NCBI RefSeq assembly: GCF_016065055.1 | Contig: NZ_CP065856.1 | Coordinates: 3,285,836-3,349,835, forward strand | Reading direction: 5' to 3' | DNA from: Halosimplex litoreum | GTDB lineage: Archaea; Halobacteriota; Halobacteria; Halobacteriales; Haloarculaceae | DNA: 64,000 bases | Shown: positions 44,446 through 52,203 of the stretch, piece after piece | Layout: each line of letters opens with the position of its first letter | How positions within the stretch are numbered: position 1 is the first letter of the stretch | Position numbers and translations under genes: made by a program | The notes under the pieces: model-generated | Databases searched by the model: none | What the model was told of the DNA's origin: nothing | What the model saw: the letters and a program-made list of their open reading frames with translations, nothing else

Positions 44446-44886
44446 GGCCGCAGTCGACGGCAAGCGTTGAAATCCCTCGCCGCGCTCGCTAGCAGTTGGA
44501 TCGACCGCAGTCGACGGCAAGCGTTGAACGCCCTCGACGCGCTCGCTCACGGCTCACTTCGTTCGCCGTTCGCATGTCGAGGCGCTCGCTTCGCTCGCGC
44601 CTCGCACTCGCGGTCGCTGAAGCGGGATATCCGCGTTCTCCACACGGCCCGCGCGGATAGTGGCCCGCTCAGACGACCACGCGAACGCGAGCGCGCCTCG
44701 CCCGTTCAGTCCGCCAGGGCGACACGGCATCGTGGCCGTCCCGCACAGCACCGCAGACGGCCACACACCTCCCCAGCCGATTCCTTCGCTCGCTGTGCTC
44801 GCTCAGTCATCCCTCGCGCGACTGTTTCGAGCGGCCCGCCACGAGGCGGGCACGCTCGACAGCACGCGCCACCGCAACCGCTAACT
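44446..44886 (-). repeat. Dispersed structured repeat, copy B (inverted to copy A)
   Basis: Read on the minus strand from 44886, this matches copy A at 12631-12928. The AGTTAGCGG start, the bulged CCCGCC/GGCGGG hairpin, AATCGGCTGGGGAGG, GGACTGAA.GGGCGAGGCG.GCTCGCG and the ATCCGCG/CGCGGAT hairpin recur in order. It is longer (about 440 bp) because it has extra GAGCGAGC-rich insertions and two tandem copies (57-bp period, 44451 and 44508 on +) of the terminal CAGTCGACGGCAAGCGTTGAA block. It occupies most of the 720-bp gap 44266-44985. No protein-coding content is credible. Confidence 0.83.
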
Positions 44887-44985
44887 GCCTCACCGTCTCG
44901 AGCGCACCGATGCCGCGAGCGCACGAACGACGACCCGCGGGACGGATGAGTAAGCGTGATTGCGACCCGCTCCGTACTCCCCGTC

Positions 44986-45606
44986 GTGACACAGTGGGTC
45001 GAGAACCCGACGGGCGGGCGCGACCGCGGGGTCGCGGCGCTCGCACGCGCGTGGGCGGAGGTGCTGGTCAGGCCTCGTCGCCTCTTTCGGTCGGGCGTGG
45101 CGCCGGGGGACCAGGCGCCCGGGCTGGTGTTCGCCGGGGCGGTCGTCCTCGTCGAGGAACTGACACGCGTCGCGACCGGAGCGGCCGCCTATCCGGTGTT
45201 GAGCGGACAGCCGGTGCTCTCGACGCTCCTCTTTCTGGCGCTCGCGGTCGTGCTCGTCGCGCCGGCGTCGTTACACCTCACCGCCGCGCTGCAGACGGTG
45301 ATCCTCATCGCGGCGGCGCCGAACCGTGCGGGCGTCAGCGAGACGGTGCAGGTCATCGCCTACGCCGCGGCGCCGTGCGTGTTCGCCGGGCTCCCGTTCC
45401 CGGGCGTCCGCGTCGCCGCGACCGCCTACGCGAGCGTCTTGCTGGCTGTCGGGGTCAGCGACGTCCACGACGTCGCGTTGCCGAAGGCCGCCGTCCTGAC
45501 GGCCGTCCCCGCGGCGCTCGTCTTCGGCTACGGCTTCCGCGGGTTCGCCGCGCTCTCCGAACTGACCGGACTCACCTGGGCCGACGTGGCCGCGAGTCTC
45601 GCCTGA
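44986..45606 (+). CDS. YIP1 family membrane protein
   Basis: A 206-residue protein with the haloarchaeal Yip1 start (MTQWVENPTGGRDRG, then VLVRPRRLFRSGVAPGDQAPGL). Five membrane helices lie between residues 45 and 195. Yip1-domain proteins are small integral membrane proteins whose prokaryotic role is unknown. GTG 44986 is preferred because it gives the family start; a GTG at 44956 adds ten unsupported residues. Copy B of the repeat lies directly upstream. Confidence 0.8.
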   Translation: MTQWVENPTGGRDRGVAALARAWAEVLVRPRRLFRSGVAPGDQAPGLVFAGAVVLVEELTRVATGAAAYPVLSGQPVLSTLLFLALAVVLVAPASLHLTAALQTVILIAAAPNRAGVSETVQVIAYAAAPCVFAGLPFPGVRVAATAYASVLLAVGVSDVHDVALPKAAVLTAVPAALVFGYGFRGFAALSELTGLTWADVAASLA

Positions 45607-45691
45607 ATCGATCGCGAGCGCCACCGCGCGCGGTGGCCGCTCCGCCCCACCGACCACGGTCGTTTAAGCGCGCGCCGACCGGATCGCGGAT

Positions 45692-45955
45692 ATGTTCACG
45701 CTCGACCTGGAGGAGTTCACGTTCGAACTGAAAGAGGGAGCGATCAAGCACGTCGGCCCATCGAACACGTCGGCGACGGCGAAACTGTACGACGTGGAAG
45801 GGGTGGAGGTGCGGGAGTTCGGTGACGAGCGCGTCAAACTCGCCTTCGAGGACGACGAGGGCAACGAGGTGGAGGTCGCGCTGTTCCCCGAGGCGGCCGC
45901 GGAGGTCGCCCGCGGGATCGAGGCGCTCGAAGACGACAGCCGCGTGTTCGAGTGA
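45692..45955 (+). CDS. Small conserved haloarchaeal protein
   Basis: This 87-residue acidic protein starts MFTLDLEEFTFELKEG. It has alternating strand-like segments and ends in a helix (EAAAEVARGIEAL). It has no cysteines, signal or membrane segment. GTTTAAGC about 29 bases upstream gives a leaderless start. It looks like a small all-beta or alpha-beta domain. I recognise it as conserved-looking but cannot assign a function. Confidence 0.72.
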   Translation: MFTLDLEEFTFELKEGAIKHVGPSNTSATAKLYDVEGVEVREFGDERVKLAFEDDEGNEVEVALFPEAAAEVARGIEALEDDSRVFE

Positions 45956-46087
45956 GTAGAACGGCCCGAAACGGACTATAGCGACTTCTGAGGGCGTTTC
46001 GGTCCCGAACTAGGGCGAAAATCCGGGCCGGCGAGTGACGGACGCGTTTCGACAACCGTTTTAGGCCCGGGGCATTTCTACCTGCCA

Positions 46088-48280
46088 ATGGGTTCGTGTA
46101 TCATCTGCGGGAAGTCTGTCGACGGTCGCATCTGCGACCTTCACGAGGAAGACGTCGTCTTCGAGTTCCGCGGGAACCAGCCCGACCAGCTGTCGGTCAA
46201 CCGCTACTACCGCGGAACCGTGGACGGGTACGCCGAGTTCGGCGTGTTCGTCGACATCGGCGACAGCGTCACTGGACTGCTCCACCGGAGCGAACTCGAC
46301 CGACGACTGGAGAGTCTCGACTGGGAGTCCGGCGACACCGTCTTCGTGCAGGTACAGCAGGTGCGAGACAACGGGAACGTGGATCTCGGCTGGTCGATCC
46401 GCCAGGCCGAAGAGGAGTTCCGCGGGACCCTCGTCGACGACCCCGACCAGGGCGCACCGTATCTCAAAGAGGACGAATCGGGAAATGAGGACGCGGCAGC
46501 CGACGACGGTTCGGCTGCCGACGCGTCCGGCGACAGCGAGGAAACCGACGCGGCCGAGGAAATCGACGAGGCCGACGCAGCAGCTACCGACGACACGGAC
46601 GTGACGACCGAGAGCGACGAGAGCGACCAAGGGGTCGAGCCGACCTCGACCGCCGACGCCGCCGCGACCGAGGCGGACGCGGGGCCGAGTGAGGGCGGGG
46701 CGGCCGCGGCCAGTGGTGGCGCCGCCGCTGCGGTCGCCGAGGAGGAGACGGACGAGAGAACGGACGAAGCGACGGAGCCGGGTCACGTCGCCATCGAGAC
46801 GCTCGAGGATCGAGTCGGGGAGACCGTGCGACTCGAGGGCGTCGTCGAGAGCGCTCGTCAGACCAGCGGACCGACCGTCTTCGAGATCCGCGACGAGACC
46901 GACAGCGTCGAGTGTGCCGCGTTCAAGGAGGCGGGTGTTCGCGCCTACCCCGAGATCGACACCGACGACGTGGTCCGCCTGGACGGCGAGGTCCGCGAAC
47001 GCCGCGGCGAGCTCCAGGTCGAGACCGAGGCGCTGGTGAAACTGGAGGACGAAGACCGGGCGACCGTCGAGGACCGGCTCGCCGACGCGCTCACTGCCCA
47101 GGCCGAACCGGAAGCGGTCGACCCTATCGCCGCCGACGAGACGGTCGAGGCGCTGGCCGACGACGTGCGTGACGTGGCGACCGCGGTCCGCCGCGCGGTG
47201 CTCGAGGAGCGACCGGTCGTGGTTCGCCACGCGGCGACCGCCGACGGCTACGTCGCCGGCGTCGCGCTGGAGCGGGCGACGCTCCCGCTCGTTCGCGACC
47301 AGCACGACCAACACGACGCGGTCTACCACTACTTCGACCGCCGCCCCCTCGAAGAGGGCGTCTACGACATGGACGACGCGACGAAGGACGCGACGCGGAT
47401 GCTGGAAGCCCGCGAGCGTCACGACGAGAAGCTGCCGCTGTTCGTCTTCGTCGCCGCCGGCGCCACCAGCGAGTCGCTCGACGGCTTCGAGCTGCTCGAC
47501 CTGTACGGCGCGGGCCGCGCGCTGGTCGACGACGTTGCGGTCGACGCCGAGATCGGCGAAGCGGTCGACGTCGCGGTGGCCCCCGACGGGACCGACGCAC
47601 AGAAGACCACGACCGCGACGCTTTCCGCCAACGTCGCCGCCCACGTCAACGACGACGTGCGCGACGACCTCCAGCACCTCCCCGCCGTGAGTTACTGGGA
47701 AGACACGCCCGAGGCGTACGCCGACGCCGCCAGCGAGGCCGGCTACGACGCCGACGCCGCCCGCGAGGTTCGCGAGGCCGTCGCGCTGGAGGCGTACTAC
47801 CAGTCCTACGAGGACAAGCGCGAGCTGATCACCGACCTGCTGTTCGGCGAGGGCGACGGCCCCGGCGGACTCGCCGGTCACGTCAGCGAGCAGTTCCGCG
47901 AGAAGCTCGACACCGAGATCGAGACCGCGGAGGCCAACCTCGACACCCAGACCATCGAGGGAACGGAGATCGCGGTGCTCGACACCGACGCGTTCACCCA
48001 CCGCTACGAGTTCCCGCCGACCAGCCTCCTGCTCGACGAACTCCACCGCCGCCACCGCGACGACGTGAGCGCGGTCGTCGGCGTCTCCGACGACGAACTC
48101 CACATCCGCAGCGACCACGCAATCGACGTGCGCGACGTGGTCGACCGCGCCCGCGAGTGGGTGCCCAACGCCGGGCTGACGGCCAAGTCCGCCCGCGACG
48201 GCAAGCTGGAGTACATCGCCGGCGAGCGCTCGGCCGTCCTCGACACGGTCATCGACGTCGTCGCCGACGAAGTGGCCTGA
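46088..48280 (+). CDS. Zinc-finger/S1/OB-fold protein with degenerate DHH (RecJ/Cdc45-like) domain
   Basis: A 730-residue nucleic-acid-binding protein. In order: a zinc knuckle CIICGKSVDGRICDLH (residues 4-19); an S1 domain (RGTVDGYAEFGVFVDIGD, about 42-110); a long acidic linker (about 120-235); and an OB fold (VGETVRLEGVVESARQTSGP, about 245-325). A DHH-like region with VVVRHAATADGYVAGVAL near residue 378 follows, and then a C-terminal DHHA1-like domain. The metal-binding Asp-rich motifs of active RecJ are not intact, recalling inactive Cdc45-type proteins. A TTTTAGG element is 27 bases before the ATG. Confidence 0.78.
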   Translation: MGSCIICGKSVDGRICDLHEEDVVFEFRGNQPDQLSVNRYYRGTVDGYAEFGVFVDIGDSVTGLLHRSELDRRLESLDWESGDTVFVQVQQVRDNGNVDLGWSIRQAEEEFRGTLVDDPDQGAPYLKEDESGNEDAAADDGSAADASGDSEETDAAEEIDEADAAATDDTDVTTESDESDQGVEPTSTADAAATEADAGPSEGGAAAASGGAAAAVAEEETDERTDEATEPGHVAIETLEDRVGETVRLEGVVESARQTSGPTVFEIRDETDSVECAAFKEAGVRAYPEIDTDDVVRLDGEVRERRGELQVETEALVKLEDEDRATVEDRLADALTAQAEPEAVDPIAADETVEALADDVRDVATAVRRAVLEERPVVVRHAATADGYVAGVALERATLPLVRDQHDQHDAVYHYFDRRPLEEGVYDMDDATKDATRMLEARERHDEKLPLFVFVAAGATSESLDGFELLDLYGAGRALVDDVAVDAEIGEAVDVAVAPDGTDAQKTTTATLSANVAAHVNDDVRDDLQHLPAVSYWEDTPEAYADAASEAGYDADAAREVREAVALEAYYQSYEDKRELITDLLFGEGDGPGGLAGHVSEQFREKLDTEIETAEANLDTQTIEGTEIAVLDTDAFTHRYEFPPTSLLLDELHRRHRDDVSAVVGVSDDELHIRSDHAIDVRDVVDRAREWVPNAGLTAKSARDGKLEYIAGERSAVLDTVIDVVADEVA

Positions 48281-48319
48281 CGACGGATCTTTTTGCCGTT
48301 CCTCGCCGTTCGATCGTCC

Positions 48320-48850
48320 ATGAGCGACGGCGATAGCGACCCGGTCGTTTCGGCCGCAGACTTCGACTGGGACGAGTACGACCACGGCGAACGGGAGTTC
48401 CGTCGGAAGCGCCTCGGTGGCGCGGCCGGCGGCGAAGACTTGGGCACGAGCCTCTACGAACTCGAACCGGGAAAGCGGACGTGGCCCCGGCACTACCACG
48501 CCGGCAACGAGGAGGCCATCTACATCCTCGGTGGTGAACTGACGCTGTATCTGGAGCGTGGCGCGGACTCGGACGAGGAGGGCGAGCGGGCGGTGACCGA
48601 GCACGCCCTCGAACCGGGCGACTACGCGGCGCTGCCGAGCGGGCCGGACCACGCCCACGAGGTCGAAGCCCGCGGCGACGACACGGCTCGGTTTCTCGTT
48701 ATATCGACGATGAACGAGCCCGACCTGTCCGTGCTCGTCGAGCGCGACGCGGCGATGCTATTCGCAGGGGGTGCGCCCGGCAACTACGACGACCGCTACA
48801 TCTCGCAGACCGTGGACCTGGACGCCGAAGTAGAGTACTGGGAGGAGTAG
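48320..48850 (+). CDS. Cupin domain protein
   Basis: This 176-residue protein has a double-stranded beta-helix. The metal-binding motif is PRHYHAGNEEAIYILGGEL (about residues 55-73), giving His, His and Glu, and the second part is GDYAALPSGPDHAHEV with the fourth histidine. It is likely a metal-dependent sugar or small-molecule binding or isomerase protein of unknown substrate. ATG 48320 follows a CTTTTTGC TATA-like element by about 28 bases; the frame is open a further nine codons upstream. It is the last GC-rich gene before the AT-richer island. Confidence 0.85.
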   Translation: MSDGDSDPVVSAADFDWDEYDHGEREFRRKRLGGAAGGEDLGTSLYELEPGKRTWPRHYHAGNEEAIYILGGELTLYLERGADSDEEGERAVTEHALEPGDYAALPSGPDHAHEVEARGDDTARFLVISTMNEPDLSVLVERDAAMLFAGGAPGNYDDRYISQTVDLDAEVEYWEE

Positions 48851-48916
48851 GCGATTCCGGCCTCTCTGGGTCGACCACCGCTATCGTCGGCTCCGGATAC
48901 ATCGTCGCGGCGTTCG

Positions 48917-49051
48917 CCAGTACTTCTCATCTACAAGCACTCCACTATCGACTATCAGTCAAAATACCAATATCTGAAACCATTAGGTAAAATGTTTTCT
49001 AGACATAACAAGCAACAATAACAAACGCCCGGCAGTAGTAGTTGGCTCGCA
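48917..49051 (+). promoter_or_regulatory. AT-rich promoter region of the low-GC operon
   Basis: Base composition changes sharply here: stretches such as AAAATACCAATATC (about 48961) and GGTAAAATGTTTTC (about 48986) are unlike the rest of the window. One of them should contain the TATA box for the gene at 49052, leaving a leader of roughly 35-60 bases. CAACAATAACAA just before the start is unusual for this genome. Confidence 0.5.
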
Positions 49052-49624
49052 ATGAGCAACGAAGAGACAAGCAGCCGGTCGATGGACAGCGACACTGATC
49101 ATTCCGAGGCAAGCCGCCGACAGGTGCTACAGGCGGTCGGTAGCAGCGCGGTGCTGGGTGTGGGCCTCTCGCAAGCCTCTGGGAGCGTAGCGGCTCGAGA
49201 CGACGATAGCTACGAGACGGAACGACTCTCGAAGAAAGAGGCGGGAGAACTCCGTGGCGAAGTGATGTCTTCGAGCGCGTTCAAGACGGTTCGCCAGGAG
49301 TTGCAGGATAGGGACTTCTGGCCGAGCTTCGGTGAGAGCGCAGTGGCTGCGAGAGTCACAAGTACGGAATCCGATGAAGAGTGGTCCGTATTCAAGATGA
49401 ACTGTGAGTACAGAGGAGATAAATCTGGTGATGATGGCAACAAAGCGATTCTGTACGCAAGGAAGGACGACGGAAGGCTGTTCGTCCGTAGTATCTTCCG
49501 GAGAGACAGTGATCCAGTCAACGTCTACGAATACGAGTGCGATGTCGGAGACAATTCGTCAGCAGGTAGCGCGGAAGAGATGTCACATTTCGTGATCCCT
49601 GTCTCAGGAGGAGGTGACAACTGA
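49052..49624 (+). CDS. Tat-signal protein of the low-GC island, unknown
   Basis: A 190-residue protein with a twin-arginine signal: an Asp/Ser-rich lead, SRRQVLQAVGSSAVLGVGLS, then a likely cleavage after SVAARD. The exported part (about 145 residues) is charged, has two cysteines (about residues 115 and 171) and alternating strand-like segments (SDEEWSVFKMNC, KAILYARKDDGRLFVRSIF). I recognise no family. Its stop overlaps the next start as TGATG, so the two proteins are made together. Codon use becomes less GC-rich through the gene. An exported partner, immunity or precursor-like protein is possible but unproven. Confidence 0.82.
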   Translation: MSNEETSSRSMDSDTDHSEASRRQVLQAVGSSAVLGVGLSQASGSVAARDDDSYETERLSKKEAGELRGEVMSSSAFKTVRQELQDRDFWPSFGESAVAARVTSTESDEEWSVFKMNCEYRGDKSGDDGNKAILYARKDDGRLFVRSIFRRDSDPVNVYEYECDVGDNSSAGSAEEMSHFVIPVSGGGDN

Positions 49625-50190
49625 TGCCCCCCGAGATCTCCGGTTACGACTGTGGTGGTTCGATACAGGTCGAAGAGCTATGTGGGTTATTTCACGATAG
49701 CGATAGTCAATTGAACGATTTCTTCGACGACCTCGGTATCGAAACCAGTTTCAAAGAAGTCTCGTGTGCAAGTGTCGGGATATCTAGTGGAGCGGCCGCA
49801 GCTACAGGGGTACTAAGCGGATGGCAAGGATTTGCCCTATTTAGTACGGTCTGTGGTGGAACTACGATGGGTTGTATCATTAACGATGCGATACGTAACA
49901 ATACGCCCTGCGGAAGTCAAATTATCGACGTTTACATTCCAGAGTCGATCGATGACGGTGCCGAGTATCCACCTGTGCTATTACTAATTCGATGCGAGAA
50001 GGATGTTTCAGACGATATTGAGCAACTGACTGAAGACATTACTGATAGACTGGACAATGCAGCCGATGAGGCAGTCGATATTACAATAAAAACTGGTACC
50101 GAGATCGCCGATCAATTGAAGGACGCAGCCGGGTCGTTAAACCAACTCACCGACGATATTATAGATGCGGGTCAAGATATAATCTTCTGA
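49624..50190 (+). CDS. Cysteine-containing hydrophobic-core protein, halocin-like candidate
   Basis: This 188-residue protein has no N-terminal signal. Residues 48-98 are small-residue-rich and hydrophobic with four cysteines (C48, C77, C84, C96: SCASVGISSGAAAATG, STVCGGTTMGCII, TPCGSQ). Other cysteines are C10, C20 and C124. Residues 125-188 form a long amphipathic helix rich in Asp, Ile and Leu (DIEQLTEDITDRLDNAADEA). The cysteine-rich, glycine/alanine-rich core recalls halocin C8-type peptides in style, but I cannot show homology. It is translationally coupled to the Tat protein and followed by two tiny membrane proteins. GC content is clearly below the window average. Confidence 0.82.
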   Translation: MPPEISGYDCGGSIQVEELCGLFHDSDSQLNDFFDDLGIETSFKEVSCASVGISSGAAAATGVLSGWQGFALFSTVCGGTTMGCIINDAIRNNTPCGSQIIDVYIPESIDDGAEYPPVLLLIRCEKDVSDDIEQLTEDITDRLDNAADEAVDITIKTGTEIADQLKDAAGSLNQLTDDIIDAGQDIIF

Positions 50191-50200
50191 ACGACAGACG

Positions 50201-50377
50201 ATGTCTTCTATTCTGGACTGGGATCGATACGAGATAGCGATCGTGGTGGTACTGTACCTCCTCGCAGGTGTCGAATTAACCAGGGGGGACGAGGATGGAT
50301 TCACCATCTATCTTGCCGCGGGAACGGCTACTCTCATTATTATGCTCTCGATCAAGTGGTGGCAGTCAGACAAATAG
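50201..50377 (+). CDS. 58-residue two-helix membrane protein
   Basis: A small frame (ATG to TAG) with two hydrophobic helices, EIAIVVVLYLLAGVEL (residues 11-26) and FTIYLAAGTATLIIMLSI (34-51). They are separated by a charged TRGDEDG turn, and the end is KWWQSDK. It lies ten bases after the previous gene and seven before the next on the same strand, with matching low GC. It is too short for common gene callers. Position suggests an immunity or export accessory of the preceding pair; this is inference. Confidence 0.72.
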   Translation: MSSILDWDRYEIAIVVVLYLLAGVELTRGDEDGFTIYLAAGTATLIIMLSIKWWQSDK

Positions 50378-50384
50378 AGAATCA

Positions 50385-50591
50385 ATGAAGATCGTATTCA
50401 CAGGATTCGAACTATTCGGTATCGCGTTGGTCCTCACCGCTGCCATCGTCACGACGTACGACTTTGGGGTCCATTACGGGACGACGAGTGGATGGATCCT
50501 CTTAGCCTTGCTCGGGATGGCGATAGCCACCATCCACAACATCAGGTATCCGCGCGTGGATCAGAACCCGAACGATGCAACGACCGAGTAA
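50385..50591 (+). CDS. 68-residue two-helix membrane protein
   Basis: ATG 50385 begins a protein with two helices, FELFGIALVLTAAIVTTY (residues 8-25) and SGWILLALLGMAIATIHNI (35-53), and a polar tail ending NPNDATTE. The frame is open 30 codons earlier inside the neighbouring gene, but those codons give a Ser/Arg-rich peptide, so the internal ATG is preferred. It is the last gene of the low-GC operon. Its size and topology parallel the 58-residue protein, although the sequences are not obviously homologous. Confidence 0.72.
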   Translation: MKIVFTGFELFGIALVLTAAIVTTYDFGVHYGTTSGWILLALLGMAIATIHNIRYPRVDQNPNDATTE

Positions 50592-50839
50592 GGATTTCTA
50601 ACTCTGCCTTGTTCGTTCACCATTTTCGTTCCGTCGACAAAATCGATGCGGACGCACGGTTACGGCCCGGATCTGGAATCTCGGTGAAGAACGACGCACG
50701 AGATCCCGAATCGGTTTACCAACCGCCTTCGGCTGGCGCTTCCATCTGAGAAGCGGATAGCAGCACGACCGGGCCAGTGGCGAAAAGGGCCGTTTGAACG
50801 TACGGAAGCAGTTTTTCCGTGGGGAGCGACCCGGCGACT

Positions 50840-51418
50840 ATGCGACGACGCGCCCTCCTCGCCACCCTGGCGTTCGGGTTGACGGGCTGTCTCGACCTGG
50901 TTGGTCGGGACGGCAACGGACCGACAGCCCACGGTACTGGCCCCGAGCCGACGCCCGCGACGGACGCGACGACGCGAACCGTCGAACCGGCCGAGCAACG
51001 CGCTCCGCAGTCGGACCCCGAAGCCGAGTCGCCGACCGAGACGTATCGGCTCGGCGACGGGCCGCCCAGCGGCGCGCAGGCGCACGAACTCGTCGTCTGG
51101 CGGGACGGGCCGGTGCGGCCTGTGACCGTGGAGGTATCGGCGCCGGAAGCGGACATCGCCGTCTCGCCGACGCCACAGCTGGAACCCGGTGCGTACCTGC
51201 TGTTCGAGCTGACCGAGCGGGTCGACTACGAGGTGGCCGTCCACGTCAAGGGCGGGACGTGGTACGGGTTCGACCTTCCGGGGAGCTACGTCGACTGCAA
51301 CGACTCGCGGACGACCGTCCGAGTGCCCGAGTCCGAGCCGGTCGAGTACGGGACGTTCACGACAGCCATGGGCTGTCGGGTCACCGTATCGTCACCGACC
51401 GCCGACGGAGACGAGTGA
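50840..51418 (+). CDS. Putative lipoprotein
   Basis: A 192-residue exported protein with a short signal and lipobox: MRRRALLATLAFGLTGCLDL, with Cys20 as the lipidation site. A Thr/Pro/Glu-rich spacer (about 28-75) precedes a compact beta-rich domain (HELVVWRDGPVRPVTVEV, AYLLFELTERVDYEVAVHV) with two further cysteines near residues 154 and 178 that could form a disulphide. A CAGTTTTTCC TATA-like element about 27 bases upstream supports ATG 50840. Function is unknown. Confidence 0.8.
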   Translation: MRRRALLATLAFGLTGCLDLVGRDGNGPTAHGTGPEPTPATDATTRTVEPAEQRAPQSDPEAESPTETYRLGDGPPSGAQAHELVVWRDGPVRPVTVEVSAPEADIAVSPTPQLEPGAYLLFELTERVDYEVAVHVKGGTWYGFDLPGSYVDCNDSRTTVRVPESEPVEYGTFTTAMGCRVTVSSPTADGDE

Positions 51419-51470
51419 GCCGGTCGGGGATCGGTGAAACGGCGACGCCGTTCCTGGCTCGGCCGTCCGC

Positions 51471-51854
51471 TCACTCGCCCGCCTTCGGGTCGAACACGCC
51501 CCGTCGAAGGCCCTCGCGAACGGGTTCGTGTTCGGCGTCGGTCGGCGGCGGCGCGGTGACCAGCAGCGCCTCCAGCCGGCCGCCGTCGTCGGCCTTGACG
51601 CCGCGGTCGATCCCTGCGAGGACCGCGACCACGTCGCCTGGTTCGACGCGGTGGTCGGTGTCGCCCTCACGGACGACGCCCGTCCCATCGCGGACGTGGA
51701 CGACCACGTCGCTGTCGGGCGCGTGGACCGGGATGAACTGCTCGGGCTCGAAGTAGCCACAGACCGCCTTCAACTGGTCGCTTCGGAACGCCTCGCGGGC
51801 GCTGAAACTGTCATCGTCGTACTCCCGTTCGGCGTCGAAGTCCGTCGCTGGCAT
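51471..51854 (-). CDS. Small cupin domain protein
   Basis: A 127-residue single-domain cupin. Part 1 is FIPVHAPDSDVVVHVRDGTG (about 41-60) and part 2 is EPGDVVAVLAGIDRGVKA. The usual first metal-ligand motif (HxH...E) is weak: only one histidine lies in VHAPDSDV. Metal binding is therefore uncertain. It is convergent with the lipoprotein gene. A small-molecule-binding or regulatory role is the default reading. Confidence 0.8.
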   Translation of the reverse strand: MPATDFDAEREYDDDSFSAREAFRSDQLKAVCGYFEPEQFIPVHAPDSDVVVHVRDGTGVVREGDTDHRVEPGDVVAVLAGIDRGVKADDGGRLEALLVTAPPPTDAEHEPVREGLRRGVFDPKAGE

Positions 51855-51941
51855 CGTCTAGACGACGGAGCGGCGGGGAAAGGCCGCTTGGCCGAACGGG
51901 TTCGGTCGCTGTCGACGGCGCCCGAACGAGACGGTCGCAGA

Positions 51942-52076
51942 TCAGTCCCGAACCGCGCGGATCCCCTTCTTCGCTCCGTAGTAGGCCCACTCCGCGGAGT
52001 AACAGAAGACGCAGCCGCGGAACGTCGGCCTGTTCGACCTCTCCTCGGACTCGCCGGCGTCGGCGGTAGCGGTCAT
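51942..52076 (-). CDS. 44-residue small protein with CxxC motif
   Basis: A 45-codon ATG frame on the minus strand: an acidic lead, then TFRGCVFCYSAEWAYYGAKKG with one CxxC pair and an aromatic stretch. TTCTTATC (52099-52106 on +) lies about 26 bases upstream of the start, as expected for a leaderless gene, and it diverges from elp3. It is shorter than normal annotation limits. Only one CxxC is present, so a zinc site would need a dimer or partner. Function is unknown. Confidence 0.5.
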   Translation of the reverse strand: MTATADAGESEERSNRPTFRGCVFCYSAEWAYYGAKKGIRAVRD

Positions 52077-52203
52077 GTACGGAGCGGAGGACTCGTCGGA
52101 TAAGAAGGTACCGTCGACGTGCGCGGCGAGCGCACGGGCCGAAGGCCGCGCGATAGGCGAGCGACACGCTTATTCGCGCCAGGCGACGATCCCTGACAAC
52201 GCG

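Noticed and set aside
43789-44949. 386-codon plus-strand frame crossing repeat copy B
   Set aside because: Shadow of the minus-strand AMP-binding-like gene continued into non-coding repeat; Arg/Ser-rich.
46061-48658. 865-codon minus-strand frame opposite the S1/OB/DHH gene
   Set aside because: Val/Leu/Arg-rich antisense shadow; the plus-strand frame has recognisable domains and a promoter.
52075-52203. Longer N-terminus for Elp3
   Set aside because: The extra 43 codons contain Cys/Arg/Ala-rich sequence and lie upstream of a TATA box well placed for ATG 52204.
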